Source: Anaerovirgula multivorans (GTDB lineage: Bacteria > Bacillota > Clostridia > Peptostreptococcales > Natronincolaceae). From it: a stretch of 55,840 nucleotides of DNA. Below are positions 34,348 through 42,719 of this stretch, in pieces. Numbering within the stretch: the stretch's first letter is position 1; each line of letters opens with the position of its first letter. The notes under the pieces were generated by a model. It worked only from the letters and a program-made list of their open reading frames with translations, made no database searches and was not told where the DNA came from. Made by a program: the position numbers and the translations under genes. The stretch covers positions 1 to 55,840 of the forward strand of contig NZ_FZOJ01000031.1 in the NCBI RefSeq assembly GCF_900188145.1. Direction: 5' to 3'.

Positions 34348-34614
34348 ATGATTAGTCAAAAAATTACAGTTAAAAACGTTGCAGGATTACATGCAAGACC
34401 AGCTACTTTATTGGTAAAAGAGGCTAGTAAGTACCAAAGTGATATTACGATAGTTAAAAATGATCGGGAAGGAAATGCTAAAAGTATTTTAGGAGTTATG
34501 GCTATGGCCGCTAAAAAAGGAGATGAGATAGAGATTAGAGTTGATGGTTCTGATGAAAAGGAAGCTTTAGCAGCAATAATCACTCTGTTTGAGTTTAATT
34601 TTGGTGAAGAGTAG
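34348..34614 (+). CDS. ptsH: PTS phosphocarrier HPr
   Basis: This 88-aa HPr has His15 in GLHARPA for EI phosphorylation, and Ser46 in the KSILGVM context, the HPr kinase site used in Firmicute carbon control. AAGGGAAG precedes the ATG. It is 12 bp from ptsI. Confidence 0.96.
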   Translation: MISQKITVKNVAGLHARPATLLVKEASKYQSDITIVKNDREGNAKSILGVMAMAAKKGDEIEIRVDGSDEKEALAAIITLFEFNFGEE

Positions 34615-34626
34615 GGAGTTGAAGAA

Positions 34627-36318
34627 ATGTTTAAAGGAATTGGTGCCTCATCAGGAATTGCTATAGGAAAAGCATTTGTTTTAGAAAAAGAAATTTTAAA
34701 TATTCAACGTAATACTATCGAAAATCTTGAAAATGAGAAAGGTAAGCTACAAAAGGCATTAGCGTTATCAAAACAACAAGTTGAAGCTATCCAAAACAAG
34801 TCAGATGAAGAACAAAAAAATATTTTAAACGCTCATTTGATGATTTTAGAAGATCCTGAATTGATCAGCAATGTTGAAGAAAAAATTACATCTGAAAAGT
34901 TAAATGTTGAAGCAGCTTTAGAGGATGTACTAAATATGTTGGCTTCTATTTTTGAATCTATGGAGGACGAATATATGAAGGAAAGGGCTGCTGATATTCG
35001 AGATGTAGGAGAAAGATTGATGATGAATCTGTTTGGGAAAGAGATGTTAAATTTAGCAGAACTAGAAGAAGCAGTAATTATTGTAGCCCATGATATTACA
35101 CCATCTGATACAGCACAAATGGATAAGGAAAAAGTAATCGGTTTTATTACGGACATTGGAGGAAGAACTTCTCATAGCGCTATCATGGCAAGATCTATGG
35201 AAATTCCTGCAATAGTAGGTTTAGGAAGTATAACAGAAAATGTGAAAACTGGAGATTTTCTCATATTTGATGGCAGTGAAGGGATTGTTATGGTGAATCC
35301 AAATCAGTCGATGATAGCTGAATATGAGGCGCGAAAAGAAAAAGAAATGGCTGAAAAAAAAGAGTTAAGGAAACTAGTAAATAGTGATACTATTTCTAGG
35401 GATGGAAGAAGAGTAGAATTAGGAGCAAATATAGGAAATCCAAAGGATGCTAAAAAATCTAATGAAAATGGAGCAGAAGGAATTGGATTATATCGAACAG
35501 AGTTTTTGTATATGGATAGAACAAGTCTTCCTACTGAAGAAGAACAATTTCAAGCCTATAAAGAAGTATTAGAAATTATGGGGGAACGACCTGTAGTTAT
35601 TAGAACCTTAGATATTGGTGGAGATAAAGAGTTGCCGTATATGAATCTACCAAGAGAAATGAATCCCTTTTTAGGATATCGAGCTATTAGAATTTGTTTA
35701 GAAGAAAAAGACATCTTTAAAACCCAGTTAAGAGCGTTATTAAGAGCAAGTATATATGGCAATCTAAAAATTATGTATCCAATGATTTCTTCCTTAGAAG
35801 AAATTAGACAAGCCAATGAAGTATTAGAAGAAGTAAAGAGGGATCTCGAGAAAGATAATATAGGCTATTCATCTCATATTGAAGTAGGGATTATGATAGA
35901 AATTCCCGCTGCAGCTATTATCTCTGACATGCTGGCGAAGGAAGTAGACTTCTTTAGCATAGGCACCAATGATTTGATTCAATATACAACTGCTGTAGAT
36001 AGAATGAATGAAAAAATTTCATATTTATACAATCCTTTTAATCCTGCTGTTCTAAGGCTGATAAATATGGTAATTAAGAATGGACATGAAGCAGGGATTT
36101 GGGTAGGAATGTGTGGTGAAGTAGCTGGAGATCCACGACTAATTCCTATATTATTAGGAATGGGACTTGATGAATTTAGCATGAGTGCTGGTTCTATACT
36201 TCCTGCAAGAAAACAAATTCAAGGTTTATCCTATGAAGAAATGAAAGAAATAGCAGATAAAGTTTTAGAAATGGCTACAGCTGATACTATAGAAAAATTC
36301 ATAACGCAATATGTATAA
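34627..36318 (+). CDS. ptsI: PTS enzyme I
   Basis: This 563-aa PEP-protein phosphotransferase starts the PTS chain. The phospho-His motif is GGRTSHSAIMARS (about 187). PEP-binding residues are in YRTEFLYMDR, IGGDKELPY, and CGEVAGDP (catalytic Cys). Standard length. It is translated 12 bp after ptsH. Confidence 0.96.
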   Translation: MFKGIGASSGIAIGKAFVLEKEILNIQRNTIENLENEKGKLQKALALSKQQVEAIQNKSDEEQKNILNAHLMILEDPELISNVEEKITSEKLNVEAALEDVLNMLASIFESMEDEYMKERAADIRDVGERLMMNLFGKEMLNLAELEEAVIIVAHDITPSDTAQMDKEKVIGFITDIGGRTSHSAIMARSMEIPAIVGLGSITENVKTGDFLIFDGSEGIVMVNPNQSMIAEYEARKEKEMAEKKELRKLVNSDTISRDGRRVELGANIGNPKDAKKSNENGAEGIGLYRTEFLYMDRTSLPTEEEQFQAYKEVLEIMGERPVVIRTLDIGGDKELPYMNLPREMNPFLGYRAIRICLEEKDIFKTQLRALLRASIYGNLKIMYPMISSLEEIRQANEVLEEVKRDLEKDNIGYSSHIEVGIMIEIPAAAIISDMLAKEVDFFSIGTNDLIQYTTAVDRMNEKISYLYNPFNPAVLRLINMVIKNGHEAGIWVGMCGEVAGDPRLIPILLGMGLDEFSMSAGSILPARKQIQGLSYEEMKEIADKVLEMATADTIEKFITQYV

Positions 36319-36485
36319 AATTAGGTATCCTTCAGCCTAGATAGAAACGTCTTAAAGGATGCCTTGACCTTACTCCCTTCGAACTTGAGTTGATTTATTA
36401 ATTCTTGTTAGAAGAGAGTTTTTATTTTATCAAGAGGAAAAGTATCGGCTTTAGAAAATTTTCGAAAAATTTTCGCATTAAAATA
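36319..36485. other. Region between ptsI and the sulfur cluster
   Basis: GGTATCCTT and AAGGATGCC form an imperfect hairpin at about 36325-36363, with no T run. The rest is AT-rich. No riboswitch was recognised upstream of the sulfur genes. Confidence 0.4.
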
Positions 36486-36548
36486 TTGACAACACCGTCA
36501 CAATATGATAAATTTGTTAAAAATAATCCCTATATTTCATATAGGAAT
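36486..36548 (+). promoter_or_regulatory. Promoter and operator candidate for the sulfur cluster
   Basis: TTGACA at 36486-36491 with TAAATT 17 bp downstream (36509-36514) is a likely promoter. Just after it, ATCCCTATAT (36526-36535) is inverted at ATATAGGAAT (36539-36548) with one mismatch, an operator-like palindrome with T/A-rich arms as in Rrf2-type (CymR-like) sites. The regulator is not known. Confidence 0.55.
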
Positions 36549-36579
36549 AGTATGAATTAAATTTTGGGAGGGCTTCTGA

Positions 36580-36795
36580 ATGAAAATTAAAATGAATGGT
36601 GAAGAAAAACAACTGGAAAAAGAAGTGAATATATTAGAACTCTTAGTAACTCAGAAGGTACAGATGCCGGAAATGGTTTCTGTAGAATTAAATGGAGAGA
36701 TTGTAGATAGGGATGATTTTGAAAAGACATTGATCAAAGAAAATGATGTTATAGAGTTATTATACTTCATGGGAGGTGGAGGTTTTGGATTTTAA
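36580..36795 (+). CDS. ThiS/MoaD-like sulfur-carrier protein with masked C-terminus
   Basis: This 71-aa beta-grasp carrier ends in GGGGFGF instead of the usual free GG. Such tails must be cut before the glycine can be adenylated and turned into a thiocarboxylate. CysO (cut by Mec) and HcyS of Wolinella (cut by HcyD) are studied examples, both feeding sulfur into amino acids. The genes next to it provide the other parts: a ThiF-like E1, a JAMM protease and sulfite reductase. The last codons (GGAGGTGGAGG) also act as ribosome binding site for the next gene. Function is inferred from context, but the family is clear. Confidence 0.85.
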   Translation: MKIKMNGEEKQLEKEVNILELLVTQKVQMPEMVSVELNGEIVDRDDFEKTLIKENDVIELLYFMGGGGFGF

Positions 36796-37600
36796 CGATC
36801 AACAGATAGAAAGGTATTCAAGACATATTATTTTATCAGAAGTAGGTGTTGAAGGGCAGCAAAAACTATTGGATGCAAAGGTCCTTGTTATAGGAACAGG
36901 GGGGCTTGGTGCTCCAGCGACTATATTTTTGGCAGCAGCAGGTGTCGGTACTATAGGATTGGTGGACGCTGATAAGGTGGATTTATCTAATTTACAAAGA
37001 CAGATTATACATCAAACCAAGGATGTTGGTAAGCTAAAGGTAATATCAGGTAAAGAAACCATCAATGAAATGAACCCGGATGTCAATGTAATTACTTATG
37101 ATACCTTCGCAAATGCTTCAAACATATTAGACATCATTAAAGACCAAGACTATGATTTCATCATTGATGGTACTGATAACTTTTCCGCTAAATTTTTAAT
37201 AAATGATGCCTGCGTTCTTGCTAAAAAGCCTTTTTCCCATGCTGGAATCATAAGATTTAACGGACAACTGACAACTTATATTCCAGACAATAATACACCT
37301 TGCTATAGATGTATATTTAAAGAGGCACCACCAGAAGGAGCTGTTCCCACCTGTAGTCAAGCTGGAGTATTGGGGGTTATGGGTGGCGTTATTGGTACAC
37401 TTCAGGCTACAGAAGCTATTAAATATATATTAGGGATTGGGGAAAATTTAGCTGGATATTTACTAACCTACGATGCTATCACGATGGAATTTAGAAAAAT
37501 AAAAATAAAACATAATGCAAAATGCAGTGTATGTGGCAACGATCCTACAATTAAAGAACTAATAGATACAGACTATAAACCACCTGTTTGTGGAATATAA
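36785..37600 (+). CDS. ThiF/MoeB-type E1 activating enzyme (HcyF-like)
   Basis: This 271-aa enzyme would adenylate the carrier's C-terminal glycine. It has the ATP-binding VIGTGGLGAPA, the acidic DADKVDLSNLQRQIIH region, and two zinc-binding C-x2-C pairs (CYRC and CSVC). TTG at 36785 is chosen as start because GGAGGTGGAGG lies just upstream and relatives begin near this point; GTG at 36776 is possible but too close to the site. It overlaps the carrier gene by 11 bases. Partner choice is inferred from position. Confidence 0.88.
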   Translation: MDFNDQQIERYSRHIILSEVGVEGQQKLLDAKVLVIGTGGLGAPATIFLAAAGVGTIGLVDADKVDLSNLQRQIIHQTKDVGKLKVISGKETINEMNPDVNVITYDTFANASNILDIIKDQDYDFIIDGTDNFSAKFLINDACVLAKKPFSHAGIIRFNGQLTTYIPDNNTPCYRCIFKEAPPEGAVPTCSQAGVLGVMGGVIGTLQATEAIKYILGIGENLAGYLLTYDAITMEFRKIKIKHNAKCSVCGNDPTIKELIDTDYKPPVCGI

Positions 37601-37654
37601 GCAGAGGCAGATAAATAGCACTAAGTATATTACAGTCAGGCATAAAATAACCGA

Positions 37655-37745
37655 GTCATGGACAGTGGTGTGTCGCGAAGGCAGCGGAGGACCAAAGGGA
37701 AAACGATGGAATCGTCCCCGTGGCGTAGCGGATATAACATATATA
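37655..37745. repeat. Dispersed hairpin repeat, degenerate copy
   Basis: CGTCCCCGTGGCGTAGCGGA (37714-37733) is shared with the copy at 47777-47796. The left half is diverged (CATGGACAGTGG). It lies in the gap between the E1 and JAMM genes. Confidence 0.65.
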
Positions 37746-37782
37746 GTATGACTTAAACAGTCTAAAGAGGTGATAACTAGTG

Positions 37783-38193
37783 ATGGTAAAAATATCGAAA
37801 GAAAATTATAACAAAATGGTAAAGCAAGCGAAAGATCAATTTCCATTGGAATGTTGTGGACTATTGGCAGGTATTAAAACAGATGATGAAATTTTAATAA
37901 AAAATATATATCCACTTACCAATATTGATCAAAGTAGTGAGCATTTTTCAATGGATCCAAAAGAGCAATTTACTGCTATAAAACAGATGAGAACAGATGG
38001 GCATATGTTGGTGGGAAACTATCATTCTCATCCTTATACGTCCTCTAGACCATCAGAGGAAGATAAACGATTGGCATATGATGCTAATATACTTTATGGA
38101 ATACTATCCTTAGAAGACCAGGAACCAGTACTTAACTTTTTTAAAATAATTTCTAATGAATTAGTAGAAAAGCTTAAATGGGTATTTATCTAA
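37783..38193 (+). CDS. JAMM/M67 metalloprotease (Mec/HcyD-like)
   Basis: This 136-aa zinc protease fits the Mec/HcyD family that trims sulfur-carrier C-termini. The JAMM signature is visible: Glu in FPLECCG, then HSHPYTSSRPSEED (H-x-H-P-x6-S-x2-D). GTG 37780 is an alternative start; AAGAGGTGAT precedes both. Expected substrate is the GGGGFGF tail of the carrier encoded at 36580. Its length suits the stand-alone bacterial members. Confidence 0.88.
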   Translation: MVKISKENYNKMVKQAKDQFPLECCGLLAGIKTDDEILIKNIYPLTNIDQSSEHFSMDPKEQFTAIKQMRTDGHMLVGNYHSHPYTSSRPSEEDKRLAYDANILYGILSLEDQEPVLNFFKIISNELVEKLKWVFI

Positions 38194-38213
38194 TTTATAA
38201 GGGGGAAAATGTG

Positions 38214-40508
38214 ATGATAAAAATACCTCAGCAAGTCATAGAAGAAGAAAAAAATTATAGAACTAAAGTGGAAGATTTGAAAAAAGGTGTGATTGAGGCA
38301 GAAAGGTTTAAACCCTATAGAGTTTCTATGGGAATATATGAACAAAGAGACAATGATACTTATATGATTAGAACTAGAATTCCATCAGGGGTAATTAGTT
38401 TAGAACAGTTTAAAAAAATAAGTGAATTGGCAAAAAAATATTCCCATGGATATGTTCACTTTACAACTAGACAAGACATTCAGTTTCACAAAGTTACGTT
38501 AGACGATACCGTCAACATCATGGAAGGACTTTTGGAAACAGGCATTGTTACTAGGGGTACAGGAGGAAATACTGCAAGGAATGTGGGGTGTTCTCCCTTG
38601 TCAGGAGTGTCTCAAGATGATGTGTTTGATGTTACGCCTTATGCTTTAGCCACAACGGAGCATGCCCTTAAGGACCCTACAATGCTCAATCTTCCTAGAA
38701 AATATAAAATTGCCTATTCAAATTCTCCAGAGGATACAGGAAATGCAACGATTGCTGATTTAGGATTTGTTGCAAAAATACAAAATGGTGAAATGGGTTT
38801 TGAAGTATATGGTGCTGGGGGATTAGGAGGAAGTCCTAATGTTTCTATAAAGCTAGAGGATTTTATTCCTGCTTCAGAAGTGCTATATCATGTTGAAGCC
38901 ATGAAGGAACTATTTGAAGATGAAGGGGATAGAACCAACAAGCATAAGGCCCGTATAAGATATATATTGCAACGGTTAGGAGAAGAAGCATTTAGGACTA
39001 GATACCAAGAGACTTTACAAAAGATCAAAATAGAAAGAAGTATAGAGGTCTTTTTTAAGGAGGAAATTCCGACTAAACCGATAAGTAAACCTGAAGAAAA
39101 CTCTAATCCCCTGGTATTTGAGCAAAAGAACAAAGGATATTACGCCCTATATGTTCATGCTGAAAATGGGAATCTTGAGGTTGAAAATCTGGATAAAGTG
39201 ATTAATTTCATAGGTGGTTTGGACTATGAACCTTCTATAAGGTTAACCAATACCCAAGGCTTTTTTGTGAGAGATTTACTAGGTAGGGATGCTAAAAGGC
39301 TACTAGATATTATAGGTAACTTTACTTCGACATTTGATATTGATAATTCTGTTGCATGTGCTGGTGCTGCCACTTGTAAGTTAGGTCTATGTTTATCACA
39401 AAATCTATTGTCCGCTATAAAAAATAGATTTTCAGATGTTGATGAAGCTATAAAACAACAACTTCCAAGAATTTTTATTTCAGGTTGTCAAAACTCTTGT
39501 GGTCAACATCAAAAAGGAGAGATCGGACTATATGGTAGAGCTAGAAGAGTTGAGGACGGATTGGTACCTATGTATGTTGTATTATTTGGAGGGGCTGTTG
39601 GTGTAGATAAAGCTGTTTTAGGTACTGATTATGGAACGATTCCAGCTAAAAAGATACCAGAACTTTTATATAGATTGGCCAACTTGAAAAAGGCATCTGG
39701 GTTAATAGATTTTACCGAATTTGTGGAAAAAGAAAAAGTGGCTATAGATAAGCTTATTGAAGGTTTTTCTACTATAGAATCTGAGATTGAAAATCCTAAT
39801 CTATATTATGATTTCGGTTCAGAGGAAAAGTTCTCTCTTAAAGGGAGGGGACCAGGTGAATGTAGTGCAGGTGTACTAGATGTTATCAAACTAGATATTT
39901 CAAACGCTCAAGCTCATATCAGTGAATTTGAAAAAACAAAAGCGTCTATTAAGCTATATGATGCCAGTGTCTCAGCGGCAAGAGCCCTTTTAATATTGAA
40001 AGGTGTTGATACCACCAAAGATAGACTAATTTTCAAGGAATTTGTTGGTCATTTTGTAGATACAGGATATATGAAGAAAGATATAAAAAATCTTATAGAA
40101 GATCTTCTTGACTATAAACTTGGTGACATAGATAGTCTAGAAAACCATTATGAAGCGGTAAAACATCTCATTCATAGGGTGAGCCAAATGTATGAATCTC
40201 TAAACCCAAAGTTAGAAATCACATTAGCTAAGGAGCAGGAAATTGAAGCGTCTCAAAATACACTTGGAGCGTCTAACGATACATCTTTAAATATAGTGGA
40301 TCTGAAGGGTGTAAAGTGTCCTATGAATTTCGTGAAGGCAAAAATAGAAATAGCTAAAATTTCATCTAATGAAACCATAGGGTTTTACTTAGACAATGGA
40401 GACCCTATAGTAAATGTACCTAAAAGCCTTGAAGCAGAAGGACATGAAATGATAAAAACAGATGATAAGTATGAGGGATATAACCTACTTATTGTCAAGA
40501 AAAAGTAG
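38214..40508 (+). CDS. Sulfite/nitrite reductase fused to TusA
   Basis: This 764-aa protein should reduce sulfite to sulfide with ferredoxin or NAD(P)H electrons. Residues about 1-500 are the sirohaem enzyme; the [4Fe-4S]-sirohaem Cys are CAGAATC (C-x5-C) and GCQNSCGQ (C-x3-C). A linker of HEPN-like helical character follows (about 540-665). The last about 70 residues are a TusA/SirA domain with the sulfur-accepting Cys in VKCPMNFVKAKI (C-P-x-x pattern). ATG 38214 is chosen; AAGGGGG is 8 bp upstream. Sulfide could be passed directly to the carrier system or via TusA. Confidence 0.9.
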   Translation: MIKIPQQVIEEEKNYRTKVEDLKKGVIEAERFKPYRVSMGIYEQRDNDTYMIRTRIPSGVISLEQFKKISELAKKYSHGYVHFTTRQDIQFHKVTLDDTVNIMEGLLETGIVTRGTGGNTARNVGCSPLSGVSQDDVFDVTPYALATTEHALKDPTMLNLPRKYKIAYSNSPEDTGNATIADLGFVAKIQNGEMGFEVYGAGGLGGSPNVSIKLEDFIPASEVLYHVEAMKELFEDEGDRTNKHKARIRYILQRLGEEAFRTRYQETLQKIKIERSIEVFFKEEIPTKPISKPEENSNPLVFEQKNKGYYALYVHAENGNLEVENLDKVINFIGGLDYEPSIRLTNTQGFFVRDLLGRDAKRLLDIIGNFTSTFDIDNSVACAGAATCKLGLCLSQNLLSAIKNRFSDVDEAIKQQLPRIFISGCQNSCGQHQKGEIGLYGRARRVEDGLVPMYVVLFGGAVGVDKAVLGTDYGTIPAKKIPELLYRLANLKKASGLIDFTEFVEKEKVAIDKLIEGFSTIESEIENPNLYYDFGSEEKFSLKGRGPGECSAGVLDVIKLDISNAQAHISEFEKTKASIKLYDASVSAARALLILKGVDTTKDRLIFKEFVGHFVDTGYMKKDIKNLIEDLLDYKLGDIDSLENHYEAVKHLIHRVSQMYESLNPKLEITLAKEQEIEASQNTLGASNDTSLNIVDLKGVKCPMNFVKAKIEIAKISSNETIGFYLDNGDPIVNVPKSLEAEGHEMIKTDDKYEGYNLLIVKKK

Positions 40509-40522
40509 GGAGGATATAGGAA

Positions 40523-41437
40523 ATGCTTTATGATAACATTCTTCAAACCATAGGGAATACACCTACAATAAAACTTAATAATATGGCAGAGGATGATGCT
40601 GCAGAGGTTTATTTAAAACTGGAAATGTTTAACCCTGGAGGCTCTGTTAAAGATAGGATCGCCTTGAATATGATTGAAGATGCTGAAAAAAAAGGGCTTA
40701 TAAAACAAGGAGATACCATCATAGAACCAACCAGTGGTAATACTGGTATAGGTCTTGCACTTACAGCTGCCACAAAAGGATATAATTTAATTCTTACCAT
40801 GCCAGAATCAATGTCATTGGAAAGAAGAAAACTGCTTAAAGCCTACGGGGCAGAAATCATCTTGACAAAAGCACCTTTAGGTATGAAGGGAGCTATTGAA
40901 AAAGCTATGGAACTGGTGGAAGAAAAGGGGTATCTTATGCTACAGCAATTTGAAAATCCTGCAAATCCAGATGCCCATAGAAAAACAACTTCTCAGGAAA
41001 TACTCAAGGACTTTGGGGAGGATTTACATGCATTTGTGGCAGGGATAGGTACTGGCGGAACCATAACAGGTGTAGGAGAAATTCTTAAGGAAAGTTTAAG
41101 TGGGTTAAGGGTTATTGGTGTTGAACCTGAGGAATCAGCTGTATTATCTGGTGGAGAAGCAGGAGCCCATATGATTCAAGGGATTGGAGCTGGATTCATA
41201 CCAAAAACCTTAAATGTAAATGTATATGATGAAATAATACAAGTCAGTAATAAAGCAGCAATTGAAACGGCTAAAAAGCTTGGTAAAAAAGAAGGTATTT
41301 TGGCTGGTATTTCCGCAGGGGCCAATCTTTATGCCGCTCTTCAGGTAGCAAAGAAGTTAGGTAAAGGAAAAAAAGTACTAACGATTATTTCAGATACTGG
41401 GGAGCGTTATCTTTCTACCATATTATTTAATGATTGA
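40523..41437 (+). CDS. cysK: Cysteine synthase (O-acetylserine sulfhydrylase)
   Basis: This 304-aa PLP enzyme makes cysteine from O-acetylserine and sulfide. PLP Lys in [11 protein letters not shown] (about 44), substrate loop [11 protein letters not shown], and phosphate-binding [11 protein letters not shown]. Length fits CysK/CysM; substrate use with a protein thiocarboxylate, as in CysM, is possible given the carrier genes. It is 14 bp after the reductase. Confidence 0.93.
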   Translation: MLYDNILQTIGNTPTIKLNNMAEDDAAEVYLKLEMFNPGGSVKDRIALNMIEDAEKKGLIKQGDTIIEPTSGNTGIGLALTAATKGYNLILTMPESMSLERRKLLKAYGAEIILTKAPLGMKGAIEKAMELVEEKGYLMLQQFENPANPDAHRKTTSQEILKDFGEDLHAFVAGIGTGGTITGVGEILKESLSGLRVIGVEPEESAVLSGGEAGAHMIQGIGAGFIPKTLNVNVYDEIIQVSNKAAIETAKKLGKKEGILAGISAGANLYAALQVAKKLGKGKKVLTIISDTGERYLSTILFND

Positions 41438-41449
41438 GAAGGTGATTAA

Positions 41450-42066
41450 ATGGAATTTCAAACAAAATTGATTCATGGCAACTGGAGAGGAGAACATCAA
41501 ACAGGAGCTACCAACGTACCCATCTATTATTCAAATGCTTTTGTGCATAGATCAGCAAAAGAACTTGAGAATATTTTTACAGGGAGGGATACTGGTTATG
41601 TTTACACCCGCATAGCCAATCCAAGTGTTGAAGCATTTGAGAAAAGAATAGCTGCTATTGAGGGTGGTATGGCAGCTGTAGCCACATCCTCTGGCATGTC
41701 GGCAGTATATCTTGCAGTAATGAATATTCTTAAACCTAACGATGAGATGATCTGCTCTTCTGGGGTGTTTGGAGGAACCTATAATCTTTTTAAAAACCTT
41801 GGAGACTATAATATTCACGTAAAGTTTCTAGATAAACTAGATGAATCAACTTTAAGTAACGAGATTACGGAAAAAACGAAAGTAGTATTTGCTGAGACAA
41901 TAGGTAATCCTAAGCTTGATGTTCTAGATATAGAAGAAGTGTGAATAATACATTAGAAGAAAAAGAACAGATGGGGGTTTATGAAGATTTAGTCAGAATA
42001 TCTGTAGGGATAGAAGATCCTAAAGATATTTTGGAGGATATAGAGCAGGCATTAAAAAGCCTTTAG
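41450..42066 (+). pseudogene. O-acetylhomoserine sulfhydrylase/cystathionine gamma-synthase, internally deleted
   Basis: The first 164 codons are normal for Cys/Met PLP enzymes: TKLIHGNW, VPIYYSNAF, YTRIANPSVEAFEKRIAAIEGG, FAETIGNPKLDVLDIEEV. A TGA follows at 41942-41944. In another frame from about 41939, NNTLEEKEQMGVYEDLVRIS then VGIEDPKDILEDIEQALKSL gives the C-terminus of the same enzyme. The middle about 220 residues, including the PLP Lys, are missing. A deletion explains this. In Wolinella the carrier system feeds MetY, so the gene was probably its partner. Confidence 0.85.
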
Positions 42067-42079
42067 AAGGAGGGGGATT

Positions 42080-42706
42080 ATGCACCCAATAGATGTAATA
42101 GAGGATACTTCTATAGAATCTATACTGAGTTTTATTGAAGATGAGATTGTAAAATATCAAACAAAATATACAATTTTATCTTTTCAAGAGAATGTGAAGG
42201 ATACTGAAGGGAAAAAGATTGTTGAAATAATAAAAAAGCATTTTGATATTTTTGTGATTTTAAAATCAGATATACCTAACGATCAACAACATATAGAAGA
42301 ATATTTTTCTTATGGGGTGCATGGTATCTATTTTGATAAGAACCCAAATACTTACTCCAAAGAAGACATTGAAATAATGGCTTTTGCCACAGAATTATTT
42401 CCACGTGGCTGGGTTTTTGCAAATACACAAAACAATGAAGGTATGATAGAAGAATTACTATCACTAAAGATTATACCTGTATTGTTGGAAGATGATACTA
42501 CCCTGGTAAATTTCATTAAATCCCATGAGGATTTTAACAAAACTTCACGTAACCTAATAAAATCAATACCTTTGCTAGATAAGAAACAGATCAGTTATTC
42601 TCTAGCAGATAAAATAAAAATGAAAATGCTTTTAGAAACCTTAAATTTAAGACAAAAACTCATGATCAAAAGTATAGATGAATCCTTTAATTCCAGCGGG
42701 CTATAG
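42080..42706 (+). CDS. Unrecognised 208-aa protein in the sulfur cluster
   Basis: I do not recognise this family. It has no signal peptide, membrane segment or Cys pair. Alternating hydrophobic strands and helices (YTILSF, FDIFVIL, GVHGIYFDKN, RGWVFANTQ, KIIPVLLE) suggest an alpha/beta fold, perhaps barrel-like. AAGGAGGGGG precedes the ATG. Its stop lies 14 bp before the permease start, so it is translated with it. Its intact frame in an operon where a neighbour has decayed suggests use. Confidence 0.6.
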   Translation: MHPIDVIEDTSIESILSFIEDEIVKYQTKYTILSFQENVKDTEGKKIVEIIKKHFDIFVILKSDIPNDQQHIEEYFSYGVHGIYFDKNPNTYSKEDIEIMAFATELFPRGWVFANTQNNEGMIEELLSLKIIPVLLEDDTTLVNFIKSHEDFNKTSRNLIKSIPLLDKKQISYSLADKIKMKMLLETLNLRQKLMIKSIDESFNSSGL

Positions 42707-42719
42707 GGGGGATGTGCTA

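Noticed and set aside
37559..37846. Minus-strand 95-codon frame through the repeat near 37700
   Set aside because: Arises from the GC-rich dispersed repeat; the similar frame at 47580-47825 comes from the other copy, not from a gene.
41942..41944. TGA in the MetY-like gene as selenocysteine
   Set aside because: The frame meets another stop within a few codons and the enzyme's middle is absent, so a deletion explains it.
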